Assembly (NCBI GenBank): GCA_020431915.1
Contig: JAGQHJ010000024.1
Coordinates: 1 to 32,250 of the forward strand
DNA from: Cyanobacteria bacterium HKST-UBA04
Lineage (GTDB): Bacteria > Cyanobacteriota > Vampirovibrionia > Vampirovibrionales > JAGQHJ01
Length of the DNA stretch: 32,250 nucleotides
Direction: 5' to 3'
Part shown: one piece after another, positions 24,270-31,133 of the stretch
How the letters are laid out: every line of letters starts with the position of its first letter
How positions within the stretch are numbered: the stretch's first letter is position 1
Translations under genes and position numbers: made by a program
The notes under the pieces: generated by a model
Databases searched by the model: none
What the model was told of the DNA's origin: nothing
What the model saw: only the letters and a program-made list of their open reading frames with translations

Positions 24270-25697
24270 ATGGGAACCGTTGTGATTGGACAAAAGGTGA
24301 ACTCCCTGATCGATTCCGTCAAGCGCTACTTTACGGATCGCCTTGCCAAGATTGATATTTTTGACGAAACCCAGGTGGCCAAACAGGAAACGTCGCCCTG
24401 GTATCAACTGGGTGGATTTGTTTATCTGTTCTGGATGATTACGGTGGTTTCCGGATTGTTTCTGGTGGCCTTTTACATTCCCACCATTTACCAGGCCTAC
24501 GATTCCATCGAGCTGATCAAGGAAAGCCCGCTGTTGAGTATCATTCGTGGGATGCACAAGTACGGTGGCGACGCCATTATTATTGCAGCCACCCTGCGGT
24601 GCTACCGTATCTGGTTTAAGGGCGAGTACAAGAACAAGGGCGAGTTCAACTTTATTATTGCCATGATCACCTTGCTGGCGGCCATGTACTCCGGGCTGAC
24701 CGGATACCTGCTGATCTGGAACCAGCGTGCCTTTTGGGCGACCAAGGTTTTTGCCACCTTCCCCACCTACCTCGATATTGCCCCGGCGGTTAACCAGTGG
24801 TTCTTGCCTCACATTACCGGGTTGGTTACCTCCACGATTGGCACCATGACCCACCAGGGCATGAACACCTCGCAAATCCTGTTGGGGGGGTCTTCCATCG
24901 GTCAGGCCACCATGACCCGTTTCTTCTCGCTGCACTTTGCCTTTTCCCTCATTATGCTGGTGGCCACCGAGCTGTACTTCTATGCCAACCGGGCCAAGCG
25001 CATTAACCTGAACCGCTGGCAGGTCCTGGTATTGATACTGATGCTGATTTTCACGTCCGTGGTGCTGCCTGCCGAAAGCGGCAGCCGGGCCAACCCCGAA
25101 GTAACTCCCCTGCCGATCCTCTCGGACTGGTACTTCCTGGCCCTGTACCAACTGCTTAAATATATGGACCCCTACTGGGCCACGTTATGGACGGTGGCCA
25201 TTCCCTTCGGGTTTATTGCCATCTCCTTCCTGGATTTTGGTCAGGAAACCAACCCCTGGCGCCGGCCTATTTTTACCATGGGGATGATCATCGGTTTCAT
25301 CGATTTCATTGTCTTCTCGGTACTGATTATCTTCAACCAGGCTGATATTAATACCCACCCGCCCTTCTGGTATGCCCAGATGATCCTCATGTTCACGATT
25401 GGTGAACTCTGGCACTTCGCGCTTTATCGGCAAATGAACGTGTGGCTGTGGTGGCTGGTGCCCAACGTTCTGTTTAGCTTCTGGTACTTCTTTATGCACG
25501 TCATTCCCAAGCCCTTGCCTCCCGAGAGCTTGCAGTGGATTTACAACGTGCAGGTGACGGGCAGCATTCCAGAAAACATGGGCCACCACCCGTGGCTGAC
25601 CATGTGGCTGTTCTTCACGCTGGCCCTGGTTGCCCTGACGGCATGGTTCTATACCCTGTTGCCCAAGTCCGGTGCAAATGCTGAGGGGGCTGCATGA
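24270..25697 (+). CDS. Cytochrome b no. 1: Qo motif present, bH haem ligands missing
   Basis: A 475-residue polytopic protein joining b6-like and subunit-IV-like parts in one chain. In helix B, RGMHKYGG gives the first His (H96), but the partner 14 residues on is Arg110 (TLRCYR) where His is expected. In helix D, H222 (FFSLHF) is present, but the second ligand position (236/237) is Tyr/Phe. By bc1/b6f structures the retained pair binds haem bL (near Qo) and the missing pair binds bH. The Qo motif reads SDWY (285-288; usual PEWY/PDWY) followed by FLALYQLLK. Further helices extend the C-terminus. It is 2 nt after the Rieske gene and certainly its partner. Confidence 0.88.
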   Translation: MGTVVIGQKVNSLIDSVKRYFTDRLAKIDIFDETQVAKQETSPWYQLGGFVYLFWMITVVSGLFLVAFYIPTIYQAYDSIELIKESPLLSIIRGMHKYGGDAIIIAATLRCYRIWFKGEYKNKGEFNFIIAMITLLAAMYSGLTGYLLIWNQRAFWATKVFATFPTYLDIAPAVNQWFLPHITGLVTSTIGTMTHQGMNTSQILLGGSSIGQATMTRFFSLHFAFSLIMLVATELYFYANRAKRINLNRWQVLVLILMLIFTSVVLPAESGSRANPEVTPLPILSDWYFLALYQLLKYMDPYWATLWTVAIPFGFIAISFLDFGQETNPWRRPIFTMGMIIGFIDFIVFSVLIIFNQADINTHPPFWYAQMILMFTIGELWHFALYRQMNVWLWWLVPNVLFSFWYFFMHVIPKPLPPESLQWIYNVQVTGSIPENMGHHPWLTMWLFFTLALVALTAWFYTLLPKSGANAEGAA

Positions 25698-26026
25698 TGA
25701 CCCTGATGACGAAGACCGCCGCCACCAATCGCTCGATGGCCCCAGGCCGCTTTGACTGGCTGGCTTTGTTGATGTGGTGGGTGGCTTTTGGCACCGCTAC
25801 CGTAACGCTGTCGAAGGTCTTTGAAACGTCCCGGTTGCTGACCAGTGGGGCTGTGGGTGCTTCTTGGCTGCCTTTGGTCGGGTGGGGGCTGTTGCTGTTT
25901 GCAGCGGTCTTTTACCTGGGCTATCGGTCCTACGAGAACCTGAAGCGCAAGGGTGAGCTGGGCCGTCAATGGTCGGTGTACGAACGGCTGTACGCCCGGT
26001 TTAACCAAGCGGGAGGTGGCAACTAA
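25694..26026 (+). CDS. Small two-helix membrane protein of the respiratory cluster
   Basis: A 110-residue protein with two predicted membrane helices (about 21-42 and 55-77) and a basic C-terminus (YENLKRKGELGRQW). I recognise no family. ATG 25694 overlaps the stop of cytochrome b no. 1 by 4 nt, and the next gene starts directly after its TAA, so it is translated with the complex. A structural subunit of the cytochrome b assembly is the natural inference. Confidence 0.65.
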   Translation: MMTLMTKTAATNRSMAPGRFDWLALLMWWVAFGTATVTLSKVFETSRLLTSGAVGASWLPLVGWGLLLFAAVFYLGYRSYENLKRKGELGRQWSVYERLYARFNQAGGGN

Positions 26027-26275
26027 ATGTGTATGAAAACCATCCTTAAAACAGGCGGTGCCGTGGTTTTAACCCTGGCCGGGTTTTCTCTGCTGCCCCT
26101 GCTGTTTCTTAACGAGCAGAAAACCGCTACCGTGGCCGGTTACGAAGCTTATTTCCATTGGGCTTACTTGGCCGGTGCGTTGATGGTGCTGGCCGGGTTT
26201 GCGTATGTGCTGGCATTGGGCCATGATGAAGTGGCTACACTGGACGAAGCCCACCAGGCTTCGGATAAATCGTAG
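26027..26275 (+). CDS. Small two-helix membrane protein of the respiratory cluster
   Basis: An 82-residue protein with two hydrophobic segments (about 9-28 and 44-65) and a short acidic tail (DEVATLDEAHQ). No family is recognised. The start ATG follows the previous stop with no gap; GGGAGG lies about 10 nt upstream inside the previous gene. Probably an accessory subunit of the cytochrome b complex. Confidence 0.6.
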   Translation: MCMKTILKTGGAVVLTLAGFSLLPLLFLNEQKTATVAGYEAYFHWAYLAGALMVLAGFAYVLALGHDEVATLDEAHQASDKS

Positions 26276-26296
26276 AGTAGGAGACGGATTTCGTTT

Positions 26297-27481
26297 ATGT
26301 TGCGCGACGTGGTATCAGACGCCTATAGAAATGTTATCGAAGCCTTGCGGACGGTAACGTTGTGGCTGGAAAAAGGCCTGAACCTGGTCTTTACCCAAAA
26401 GTACAACCCGTTGTACTACCATGGCGCGTTGCCCAACTTCTTCTTGTGGGTGCTGTACTTAAGCGGCCTGCTGCTGTTTGCCTACTACGTGCCTACCCTG
26501 GAAGGCGCCTATAATTCGGTCAACTACATCACGAGCCGAATTCCTTCGGGTGCCTTGTTCCGGGCCACACACCGGTATGCCGCCGACGCGATGATGATTT
26601 TCGTGCTGGTGCACTTTTTCCGGGTGCTGTTTACCGATCGGTATCGCGAGTACCGCATTCTGCCCTGGATTACCGGGGTGCTGCTCATTACGGTCATGTT
26701 CATTGCCGGTTTAACCGGGTACATGCTCATTTGGGATGCGGATTCCGTGGCGTTGACCTTCCGCACCATGGAGCTGCTCAACGCCATTCCGGTTATCGGT
26801 CCGTCCGTTACGGCGCTGCTGATTGGCGGCCAGCAAATTACCGACTATACCCTGACACGGTATATGTTCCTGCACTTTGCCATCCCGTCGTCGATGCTTT
26901 TCTTCCTGTGGTGGCACTACCTGCGCATTACCCGCCCTGTTACCAATGCGCCGCTGGCCCTGAACCTGCTGATGTTTGGCGGTTTGCTGATGTTCTGCGG
27001 TATTTTCCCCGTTGCCATCGGCCAGGCGCCCCCGGTCAACCTGTCGGACATGGCCTTTATTCCGCAGGCCATCAAGGATGTTGATTGGCTGTACATGTTC
27101 CCGCAAGGCTTCCTGGTTACCGGCAAAACGATTGGTTTTGCCTGGCTCGTAACCCTGGGTATCCCCTTGGGTATGCTGCTGCTGCCCTATGTTCAGAGCA
27201 AGCAGTTTGTGGGCCAGTTTGCCCAAGTGGTTAGCGATAACTGCACTGGCTGCTCGTTGTGCTACCATGATTGCCCCTACGAAGCCATTGAAATGCACGA
27301 TCGGGACGACAACACCAAGTTTAAACGGATTGCCGTGGTCGATGTCGGCCGCTGTGCCAACTGCGGCTTGTGTGTCGGGGCTTGTGCCTTCAAGGCCATC
27401 GAGATTCCCCGGAGCCAAACCCCCAATGTCTTTGCCGAGATCGAAGCGGCCATGGCCCGTGCCGAAGCGGCCCCCGTGTAA
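26297..27481 (+). CDS. Cytochrome b no. 2 fused to a 2[4Fe-4S] ferredoxin
   Basis: A 394-residue membrane protein. The b6-like part carries all four haem ligands: H92 and H106 in helix B (THRYAADAMM to VHFF), H193 and H207 in helix D (FLHFAIP to WWHY), so two b haems are expected. Two more helices follow (about 221-242 and 278-300). The place of the Qo motif reads VDWL (262-265), so the PEWY Glu is lost. The C-terminal domain (about 310-370) has C-x2-C-x2-C-x3-C twice (C316/319/322/326 and C353/356/359/363), a bacterial dicluster ferredoxin that by helix count faces the cytoplasm. The next gene is MvhD-like. AGGAG lies 13 nt before the ATG. Confidence 0.9.
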   Translation: MLRDVVSDAYRNVIEALRTVTLWLEKGLNLVFTQKYNPLYYHGALPNFFLWVLYLSGLLLFAYYVPTLEGAYNSVNYITSRIPSGALFRATHRYAADAMMIFVLVHFFRVLFTDRYREYRILPWITGVLLITVMFIAGLTGYMLIWDADSVALTFRTMELLNAIPVIGPSVTALLIGGQQITDYTLTRYMFLHFAIPSSMLFFLWWHYLRITRPVTNAPLALNLLMFGGLLMFCGIFPVAIGQAPPVNLSDMAFIPQAIKDVDWLYMFPQGFLVTGKTIGFAWLVTLGIPLGMLLLPYVQSKQFVGQFAQVVSDNCTGCSLCYHDCPYEAIEMHDRDDNTKFKRIAVVDVGRCANCGLCVGACAFKAIEIPRSQTPNVFAEIEAAMARAEAAPV

Positions 27482-27522
27482 TGTTGTCTAATCCGAAACG
27501 TTCCTAAGGATACACAAGGAAA

Positions 27523-27936
27523 ATGGCCACTGCCCCTAAAAAACTGAATATCATTGCCATCGTCTGTGAGCGCAGTGTTAATTTCGACAAGAAACTCAAC
27601 GAGCAGAACCAGATTAAGGAATGCCCCAACGTCACTGTAATCAAGGTGCCTTGCAGTGGCCAAATTCAGCCTTCCATGATTGAAGCACCGCTCAAGGCTG
27701 GGGCCGACGGGGTGATTACTACCGGGTGCCGCATTGGGGACTGCTATTACCGTGAAGGCAACAAGTTCCTTCGCGAGCGCCTATTGGGCGAACGGCAGCC
27801 CAAGCTTCGGGCCACGGTGGATCGCAAGCGGTTGCAGGCGTACTGGCTCAGTGCGTTGGAGTTTGGTCAATTTACCCAAATGGCCTCGTCCTTCTCGGCC
27901 TACCTCGAAACCTACGAATCGGCCACCACAGGCTAG
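27523..27936 (+). CDS. MvhD/FlpD-like iron-sulfur electron-transfer protein
   Basis: A 137-residue cytoplasmic protein of the hydrogenase-delta (MvhD) family, which passes electrons between heterodisulfide reductase-type flavoproteins and partner enzymes in methanogens and some bacteria. It has VPCSGQIQP (C44), then the family core GADGVITTGCRIGDCYYREGN (C69, C74). The N-terminal double-Cys motif usual in the family is reduced to a single C15 (VCERS), with C34 as a possible substitute. No HdrA, HdrBC or hydrogenase gene is present. Placed after the cytochrome b-ferredoxin fusion, it probably links those clusters to a soluble partner. TAAGGA lies 12 nt before the ATG. Confidence 0.82.
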   Translation: MATAPKKLNIIAIVCERSVNFDKKLNEQNQIKECPNVTVIKVPCSGQIQPSMIEAPLKAGADGVITTGCRIGDCYYREGNKFLRERLLGERQPKLRATVDRKRLQAYWLSALEFGQFTQMASSFSAYLETYESATTG

Positions 27937-28017
27937 CGCCTCTCTTGGTAGGTGGGTGCCTGATTTTCAGATCATCCTTTAAAATAGAGCTTAAGTAACA
28001 GGAGGGTTATACCCCTT

Positions 28018-28146
28018 ATGGTTCGCAAGAAAATTGAAGCCTCAGACACACAAACCAGCCGGTTTGTCTCTTACGTCTGGTTTTACGGGTTCTTTTTCTT
28101 CCTGTTGCTGCTGATTGCCAGCTATGGTCTGATTGCAGAGTCCTAG
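28018..28146 (+). CDS. Very small single-helix membrane protein
   Basis: A 42-residue protein: basic start (MVRKKIE), one helix (about 17-40, WFYGFFFFLLLLIASYGL), ending AES. It has a strong AGGAGG (28000-28005) 12 nt before ATG 28018, which makes it believable despite its size. Probably a small subunit of the oxidase or cytochrome b complex, as is common for such clusters. No family is recognised. Confidence 0.6.
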   Translation: MVRKKIEASDTQTSRFVSYVWFYGFFFFLLLLIASYGLIAES

Positions 28147-28196
28147 CAGGGCGTCATTGTTGCCGTTTCCTGGAGAACGCTGGAGAAGTAAGACGA

Positions 28197-28424
28197 ATGT
28201 CTGATCATCATGACGAAGACGTGATTTCCACGGCCCATTTTTTTGAAGAATACTGGCCCTTGCTGGTCTTTGGCGGGCTATTCACCCTGACAGTCTTCTT
28301 TCCGCTGTTGTTTTTACCCCCAGAGGCCAAAGGTATTTTTGGTTGGCTTGTGGGTGTCACGGCCGTCTTGAGCGTTGCCATCCTGTTGGGACCGACCCTG
28401 CTCGGCGGCAAGGCCAAGAAATAA
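28197..28424 (+). CDS. Small two-helix membrane protein, last gene of the cluster
   Basis: A 75-residue protein with an acidic His-bearing N-terminus (MSDHHDEDV) and two helices (about 20-41 and 46-67), ending in GGKAKK. GGAG lies 11 nt before the ATG. It ends the respiratory gene series and is followed 75 nt later by a terminator-like hairpin. No family is recognised; an accessory subunit is inferred from context only. Confidence 0.6.
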   Translation: MSDHHDEDVISTAHFFEEYWPLLVFGGLFTLTVFFPLLFLPPEAKGIFGWLVGVTAVLSVAILLGPTLLGGKAKK

Positions 28425-28499
28425 CCGCTGCAAACGTAGTAATATAGGGGTTGCCTTGAGCCATTGCCTTGGGCCTCTGTTTGTACTATTACTTGTATT

Positions 28500-28522
28500 C
28501 GGCCTTTTTGGGGCCGGTTTTT
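28500..28522 (+). terminator. Terminator at the end of the respiratory cluster
   Basis: CGGCC (28500-28504) pairs with GGCCG (28512-28516) around a 7-nt loop, followed by G and TTTTT (28518-28522). It lies between the last cluster gene and rpsP, where a transcript end is expected. Confidence 0.6.
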
Positions 28523-28585
28523 GGCCGGGCAAGCGGCCAAGTCGCCTTTTACCCTTTTTATCCGTGGAGATTGAAGCACCGTCCT

Positions 28586-29011
28586 ATGCTTAAAATCAGA
28601 ATGAAGCGTCTGGGCCGTACGAAACGCCCGTTTTACAGAATTGTGGTCATCAATGGTCATGCCCGTCGGCAAGGCCACGAGATTGAGAAATTGGGCTTTT
28701 TCAACCCCCTTAGCCGGGAGCTGAAGCTCGACAAGTCCAAGGCCGAGGAATGGCTCAAAAAGGGTGCCCAGCCCTCCGAGCGCGTGCAATACCTGATTAA
28801 TAACGCACCGGAAACCGGTGAGTTGGTGATTCTTGAAAAAGTAAAGCGCGAAAAGCTGAACAAAAAAGCCAAGGCTCGCGTTGAGGCTGAAAAAGCTGCC
28901 GCTGCGGCGGCTGAAGCAGCCAAGGCCGAAGCGGCAGCTGCTGCCGCTCAAGCAGCCGAAGCCCCTGCTCAAGAGGCGCCTGCCGAAGCGGAACAGGCTG
29001 CAGCCGAATAA
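28586..29011 (+). CDS. rpsP: Ribosomal protein S16 with long Ala/Glu-rich tail
   Basis: A 141-residue small-subunit ribosomal protein. The N-terminal ~85 residues are a normal S16 ([20 protein letters not shown], then [10 protein letters not shown] and [10 protein letters not shown]). The rest is a ~55-residue Ala/Glu/Lys low-complexity extension, making it about 1.6 times the usual length. Extended S16 tails occur in some lineages, and the tail is probably exposed on the ribosome. ATG 28586 fits the family N-terminus; upstream in-frame codons are ignored. rimM and trmD, its common neighbours, do not follow. Confidence 0.95.
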   Translation: MLKIRMKRLGRTKRPFYRIVVINGHARRQGHEIEKLGFFNPLSRELKLDKSKAEEWLKKGAQPSERVQYLINNAPETGELVILEKVKREKLNKKAKARVEAEKAAAAAAEAAKAEAAAAAAQAAEAPAQEAPAEAEQAAAE

Positions 29012-29304
29012 GCGCTTTTCCTCTTTTTTAGGCACACACTACACATGCACGCACCAGACGTGTTTTCGGGTGCTTTGCTTGCCATGGGCAAAAAAAGGCA
29101 AAAAGAGCCAAAAAACCGTGTGGGGGTGCCGTACGGCCTGCGCTTTGCAGGGCCGGTGTTGCTGCCTAAAGTGATTCTGTACCGCCCCCACCTTAGGCCG
29201 GGGCCCCCATGGGCCGGCGTGTTAGGGTATGATGCTGTATAACGTCGACAAGCGCCCCGTCCCTGGTGCTCGCTTTTAGTACGGATTCAGGAATCTCTGC
29301 GCCT
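29012..29304. other. rpsP-cdsA intergenic region
   Basis: These 293 bp have T-rich runs right after rpsP (TTTTCCTCTTTTTT) without a clear stem, and -10-like TATGAT (29228-29233) and TATAAC (29238-29243) before cdsA. A 65-codon open frame (29045-29242) has no ribosome site and looks like chance. Confidence 0.4.
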
Positions 29305-30267
29305 ATGGCCACCACACCCGAATCGTCTACCCAGGTAACCGGTGCATCCGGTTGCTCAGGGTCGGGTCCATCGCATTTTAAACACCGTATTCTGCCTGGG
29401 TTTACGGTGATGGCCATTAATACCCTGATGCTGGTGCTGGGGGGCGTGTGGTGGGCGGCCCTGTTGTATGGGTATTTCTTGCTGATGCTGGGCGAGATGA
29501 TGGGCATGCTCAAAACCAAGCAGATGGTGCCGTCACGTACGGCTGCCGTACTTGTAGGCAGCGGGTTTTACCTGTTGGCCTGGTTGGGCCAGCCCCATTA
29601 TTTCAGCGAACTGGTGGCGCTGGGGGTAATGGTAACCTGTATGGCCCAGTTGTTCCGGGTACGTCGGGCCTCGATTCACGATATTGGCGCGACGGTGTTG
29701 ACGTATTTTTACCTGGGCTTTTTGCCAGCCCACCTGGTGATGCTGCGCCAGATTGGCTGCCAGGGCGATCTGTTGGGCCTGTGCGGTGGCACGCCCTTTT
29801 TTCAGCAGCCCGGCTGCCTCTTTACGTTTTGGGTTATCCTGGCCAATGTGGCCACGGATGTGGGCGCCTATTATGCAGGCAAGCGGTTTGGCAAAACCTT
29901 GTTGCTGTCGGCTATTAGTCCGTCTAAAACATGGGAAGGGGCTATTGGTGGGCTTTTGGCTGGCGTTGGTTCGGCAACCGGCTTTTCCATACTGGTGGGG
30001 TTACCCTTGGTCCATGGGGTGGCCCTGGGTGCGCTGGTTAGCGTGGTTTGTCAGATGGGCGACCTCTTTGAGTCGCTGCTCAAGCGCGATGCCGGCCTGA
30101 AGGATTCTGGTAACGTGCTGGCCGGGCACGGGGGATTTATGGATCGGTTTGACGGCTATATTTTCTCGGGGGCTGTGGCGTATTATTATATTGTGTGGTT
30201 TATGCTACACCAAGGCCTTGCCCTTGACGTATTGAACTGGTGGAGGACCTCCGTTCATGTCGGCTAA
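29305..30267 (+). CDS. cdsA: Phosphatidate cytidylyltransferase
   Basis: A 320-residue polytopic membrane enzyme making CDP-diacylglycerol from phosphatidate and CTP, the precursor of membrane phospholipids. The C-terminal half has the family signature: SPSKTWEGAIGG, then QMGDLFESLLKRDAGLKDSG and GHGGFMDRFDG with its conserved Asp residues. ATG 29305 is favoured, with AGGA 12 nt upstream; a GTG at 29266 would add 13 codons without support. The end overlaps the rnc start by 11 nt, so the two are coupled. Confidence 0.93.
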   Translation: MATTPESSTQVTGASGCSGSGPSHFKHRILPGFTVMAINTLMLVLGGVWWAALLYGYFLLMLGEMMGMLKTKQMVPSRTAAVLVGSGFYLLAWLGQPHYFSELVALGVMVTCMAQLFRVRRASIHDIGATVLTYFYLGFLPAHLVMLRQIGCQGDLLGLCGGTPFFQQPGCLFTFWVILANVATDVGAYYAGKRFGKTLLLSAISPSKTWEGAIGGLLAGVGSATGFSILVGLPLVHGVALGALVSVVCQMGDLFESLLKRDAGLKDSGNVLAGHGGFMDRFDGYIFSGAVAYYYIVWFMLHQGLALDVLNWWRTSVHVG

Positions 30268-31129
30268 GCCCTACCGCGACAGACGACATCAACGAAGCGC
30301 CCAGTCATCCATCACCTCGGAAACCGTATACGACGACCCGTATTGGTTTGGTGTCCGCCAATTCCTGGACGAACTGGGCGTTAGTTATGACTCCTATACC
30401 TTTCCCCTCTATGCCCAAGCCTTGACGCATAGCTCGTTTACCTACGAGTTCAAGCCCAAGGACTGGGACAACTACGAGCGCCTGGAGTTTCTGGGCGACG
30501 CGGTCCTGAAGCTGGTGGTCAGCGAGTACCTGTTCGAACGCTTTCCCCATTACCGCGAAGGGGACATGACCAAGATCCGCGCCGTCATTGTCAGCGATGC
30601 CGTGCTGAGCAAGTTTGCCCTGCAACTGGGTATTGAGCAGGCCATGGTCTTGGGGCCCAGCGAGGCCCGGTCGGGTGGAGCGCATAAGGTCAGCAACCTG
30701 GCCTGCGCCTTCGAGGCGTTTTTGGCGGCGCTGCACCTGCAGGGGCAAACCACCTTTATTGTGGACATGCTTTGCGACCTGATTGCCGACGAGGTAACCA
30801 AGATCGACCTGAGCAAGACCAAATCCAATTTCAAGGCGGCCTTGCAGGAACTGACCCAGGCCCAGGGGCTTGGCCTGCCTGAATACGATACCCTCAGGGA
30901 GGAGGGCCCCCCCCATAACCGCACCTTTATTGTGCAGGTGCTGGTCGACGGCGAGGTTATCGGCGAGGGCAATGGTAAAACCAAGAAGGAAGCCCAGCAG
31001 CAGGCGGCCAAACTGGCCCTTAAATGCTTAAACGTCCCCGTTGACGACGACGAAGAAGACGAAGCGGCTATGGACATCGACATCGACGGCGGGGTGTCCG
31101 ACGAACCCTACGACGACAGGCCGTTTTAA
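30257..31129 (+). CDS. rnc: Ribonuclease III with one catalytic Asp replaced
   Basis: A 290-residue double-stranded-RNA endonuclease. The nuclease domain has ERLEFLGDAVL (E74, E77, D81) and the second acidic motif as ACAFEAF: E153 is kept, but the residue matching E. coli Asp114 is Cys150. A dsRNA-binding domain follows (about 195-265: SNFKAALQELTQAQ, then GNGKTKKEAQQQAAKLAL). The extreme N-terminus (about 25 residues) and the very acidic tail (DDDEEDEAAMDIDIDGG) are extra. It should still cut, since the essential D45/E117 equivalents are present, but the metal site is altered. GGAGG lies 10 nt before the ATG. cdsA overlaps upstream. Confidence 0.93.
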   Translation: MSAKPYRDRRHQRSAQSSITSETVYDDPYWFGVRQFLDELGVSYDSYTFPLYAQALTHSSFTYEFKPKDWDNYERLEFLGDAVLKLVVSEYLFERFPHYREGDMTKIRAVIVSDAVLSKFALQLGIEQAMVLGPSEARSGGAHKVSNLACAFEAFLAALHLQGQTTFIVDMLCDLIADEVTKIDLSKTKSNFKAALQELTQAQGLGLPEYDTLREEGPPHNRTFIVQVLVDGEVIGEGNGKTKKEAQQQAAKLALKCLNVPVDDDEEDEAAMDIDIDGGVSDEPYDDRPF

Positions 31130-31133
31130 ACCG

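Noticed and set aside
24201-25151. 316-codon minus-strand frame opposite cytochrome b no. 1
   Set aside because: Cytochrome b on the plus strand is unmistakable; the antisense frame shows no motif or ribosome site.
15343-29212. Shared 12-mer GGGCCCCCATGG at 15343-15354 and 29201-29212
   Set aside because: One copy is inside a coding sequence, the flanks do not match, and a 12-mer of this composition can recur by chance in GC-rich DNA.
29045-29242. 65-codon open frame between rpsP and cdsA
   Set aside because: No ribosome site and a basic, Pro-rich product without motif; probably chance.
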